DNA of 15,576 nucleotides from Proteocatella sp051653405 (lineage in GTDB: Bacteria > Bacillota > Clostridia > Peptostreptococcales > Filifactoraceae), in NCBI GenBank assembly GCA_051653405.1, contig JBOFWC010000135.1, positions 1 to 15,576 of the forward strand, written 5' to 3'. Positions 14,118-15,576 of the stretch are shown piece after piece. The notes beneath the pieces are model-generated. The model was not told the origin of the DNA and searched no databases. It saw nothing but the letters and a program-made list of their open reading frames with translations. The translations under genes and the position numbers were made by a program. Numbering within the stretch: the first letter of the stretch is position 1; each line of letters begins with the position of its first letter.

Positions 14118-15428
14118 ATGAAAAAAGCGATACATTATATAAATCAATTCTTTGCAGGCATAGGTGGAGAAGATAAGGCTGATCATGCTCCTGAAATTGT
14201 AGAGGGCACTGTAGGACCTGCGATGGCAATGAACGAAATTTTAAATGCAGAGATAACTCATACCATAATATGTGGAGACAATTTTATGGGTTCTAGGGAA
14301 AAGGAAGCAGTAGAGGCTATTCTAGGATTTTTAGAAGGTAAAGACTTTGATATATTCATTGCAGGCCCAGCTTTTCAAGCAGGAAGATATGGGTTTGCAT
14401 GCGGAACTATATGTAAGGCAGTACAGGAAAAATACAATGTGCCAGTTATAACTTCAATGCATATAGAAAATCCTGGAGTTCAAATGTTTAAAAAAGATAT
14501 GCCAATATTTGTGGGCGGAAAGAGTGCTGCAAAACTTAGAAGTGATGTAAAAGTTATGGCGGCACATGCAAATAAGGTACTTGGAGGAGAAGAAACTTTA
14601 TCAGCAGAAGAAGAAGGCTATTTCCCAAGAGGTATAAGACATCAGGTTTGGAGAGAGGATCAAAAGACAGCAGCTCAAAGAGGCGTTGAAATGCTTATTA
14701 AAAAGCTTAATAATCAAGATTTTCAAACTGAACTTATTATACCTGAAAAGGATATGGTGCCAATCGCAGCTCCTATAAAAACACTTTCTAAAGCTAAGAT
14801 TGCAATATTAAATACAGGAGGAATCGTTCCTGTTGATAATCCTGATAGAATTCAATCGGCTTCAGCTACAAGATGGGGAAGATATTCAATCGATGGTATG
14901 GAAGCTTTAAAATCAGGCGAATTTAAAACTATCCATGCAGGTTTTGACCCAGCGGCGGCAGATGCAGATCCAAACGTAATAGTTCCACTAGATGCACTTA
15001 GAGCACTTGAAAAAGAGAATAAATTTGGTCAGCTTCACCCATATTTTTATACAACTGTAGGCACAGGGACTACCCAAGCAGAAGCTTCAAGAATGGCAAA
15101 AGAAATTTTAGAAAAGCTTCAGGAAGATGAAGTTGATGGAGTTATCATGGTATCTACATGAGGTACTTGTACTCGTTGCGGCGCAACGATGGTAAAAGAA
15201 ATAGAAAAAGCAGGAATGCCAATTGTTCATATGTGTAATATAGTTCCGGTATCAGAAACTGTGGGAGCAAATAAAATAGTACCTACGATATCAATTCCAT
15301 ATCCTCTTGGAAATCCAAACACTCCAAAAGATGAGCAATGGAAGCTTAGATATCACAGAGTAAGTGTTGCACTTGATGCGCTTACAGAAGATGTAAAAGA
15401 ACAAACTGTATTCAAAGTTAAAATATAA
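14118..15428 (+). CDS. grdH: Betaine reductase selenoprotein B subunit GrdH, UGA read as selenocysteine
   Basis: One 436-residue gene read through an in-frame TGA at 15159-15161 (residue 348) to the TAA at 15426-15428. The first part (347 residues) is typical GrdB/GrdF/GrdH: HYINQFFAGIGGEDKAD, ICGDNF, FIAGPAFQAGRYGFACG and YFYTTVGTGT. After the TGA the frame continues GTCTRCGATMVKEIEKAG and VGANKIVPTISIPYPLGNP, which are equally typical, giving the Sec-x-x-Cys-x-x-Cys motif (Sec348, Cys351, Cys354). The total length equals known GrdB. A 7-bp hairpin just after the TGA can act as the SECIS element. In the enzyme the selenol attacks betaine, frees trimethylamine and passes the carboxymethyl group to selenoprotein GrdA; GrdCD then makes acetyl phosphate. 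GrdA, GrdCD and the selA/B/C/D genes must lie elsewhere. Confidence 0.93.
15173..15189 (+). promoter_or_regulatory. Bacterial SECIS-like hairpin in grdH
   Basis: TCGTTGC (15173-15179) pairs perfectly with GCAACGA (15183-15189) around a GGC loop. The loop begins 19 bases after the UGA and starts with G, as expected for SelB-bound bacterial SECIS loops. GC-rich pairing is unusual for this AT-rich gene. A competing small hairpin between 15160 and 15174 (GAGGTAC/GTACTC) is also possible. Confidence 0.65.
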
Positions 15429-15504
15429 ATATTTATTAGACCAGCTAGTAATTGTCAATGATTTTTGATGAAAATTCATTTACGGTTTTTATGGTACTAC
15501 AAAT

Positions 15505-15537
15505 AGGCCAAAAAAATATTCGAATTTTGAATGGCCT
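15505..15537. repeat. Inverted repeat downstream of grdH
   Basis: AGGCCA (15505-15510) and TGGCCT (15532-15537) enclose an AT-rich centre that can pair further (AAAAT/ATTTT around ATTCG). No T-run follows. It may be a weak transcript end or an intergenic repeat. The rest of 15429-15576 shows no gene. Confidence 0.4.
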
Positions 15538-15576
15538 GACTTTTAAATAGTTCGTATTCAGCCGTTAGGCTACTTG

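Noticed and set aside
15189..15428. Separate 79-residue gene with an ATG at 15189
   Set aside because: It is in frame with grdH, lacks a ribosome site, and its residues are the conserved C-terminus of GrdB-family proteins after the selenocysteine.

Overview
The window is AT-rich, Gram-positive-type DNA with strong AGGAGG ribosome-binding sites and clear TTGACA/TATAAT promoters. It carries a butyryl-CoA pathway, an electron-transfer flavoprotein and a selenocysteine-dependent betaine reductase. This combination points to an amino-acid-fermenting Clostridia of the Peptostreptococcaceae type. Acetoanaerobium (Clostridium) sticklandii-like organisms fit well, but the species is an inference.

Layout. 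(1) 1-299: 3' end of a small multi-histidine membrane protein resembling cytochrome b561. (2) 469-2522: a type-B carboxylesterase and an isochorismatase-family hydrolase, probably co-transcribed. (3) 2717-4155: cysK converging on an Rrf2/IscR-type regulator, the two sharing one very long bidirectional terminator stem. (4) 4399-10886: the pathway from acetyl-CoA to butyryl-CoA in the order crt, hbd, thl, bcd, etfB, etfA. crt, hbd and thl each have their own promoter and long leader, bcd-etfB-etfA form a unit, and a strong terminator follows etfA. (5) 11208-15428: an operon of a BCCT betaine importer, grdI and grdH, with its own promoter. grdH contains an in-frame UGA (15159-15161) that must be read as selenocysteine, so the gene is one 436-residue ORF and not two. 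(6) 15429-15576: non-coding, with one inverted repeat.

How it works together. Thiolase, Hbd, Crt and Bcd/EtfAB make butyryl-CoA from acetyl-CoA and re-oxidise reduced nicotinamide cofactor; the Bcd/EtfAB step probably also reduces ferredoxin. The last operon imports glycine betaine and presents it to the reductase system (GrdA and GrdCD must be encoded elsewhere), giving acetyl phosphate and trimethylamine. Both modules are electron sinks. Rex-box-like 18-mers occur at the hbd, thl and BCCT promoters, and cre-like sites lie just downstream of the hbd and thl promoters. This suggests, but does not prove, shared redox control plus carbon control.

The points most worth following are the selenocysteine codon with its hairpin, a GrdI that appears to lack the Asn-Cys self-cleavage site of GrdE, a perfect 22-bp palindrome in the betaine-operon leader, the candidate redox operators, and an NADP-type cofactor loop in Hbd. 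I saw no CRISPR array, tRNA, rRNA, insertion sequence or phage gene.
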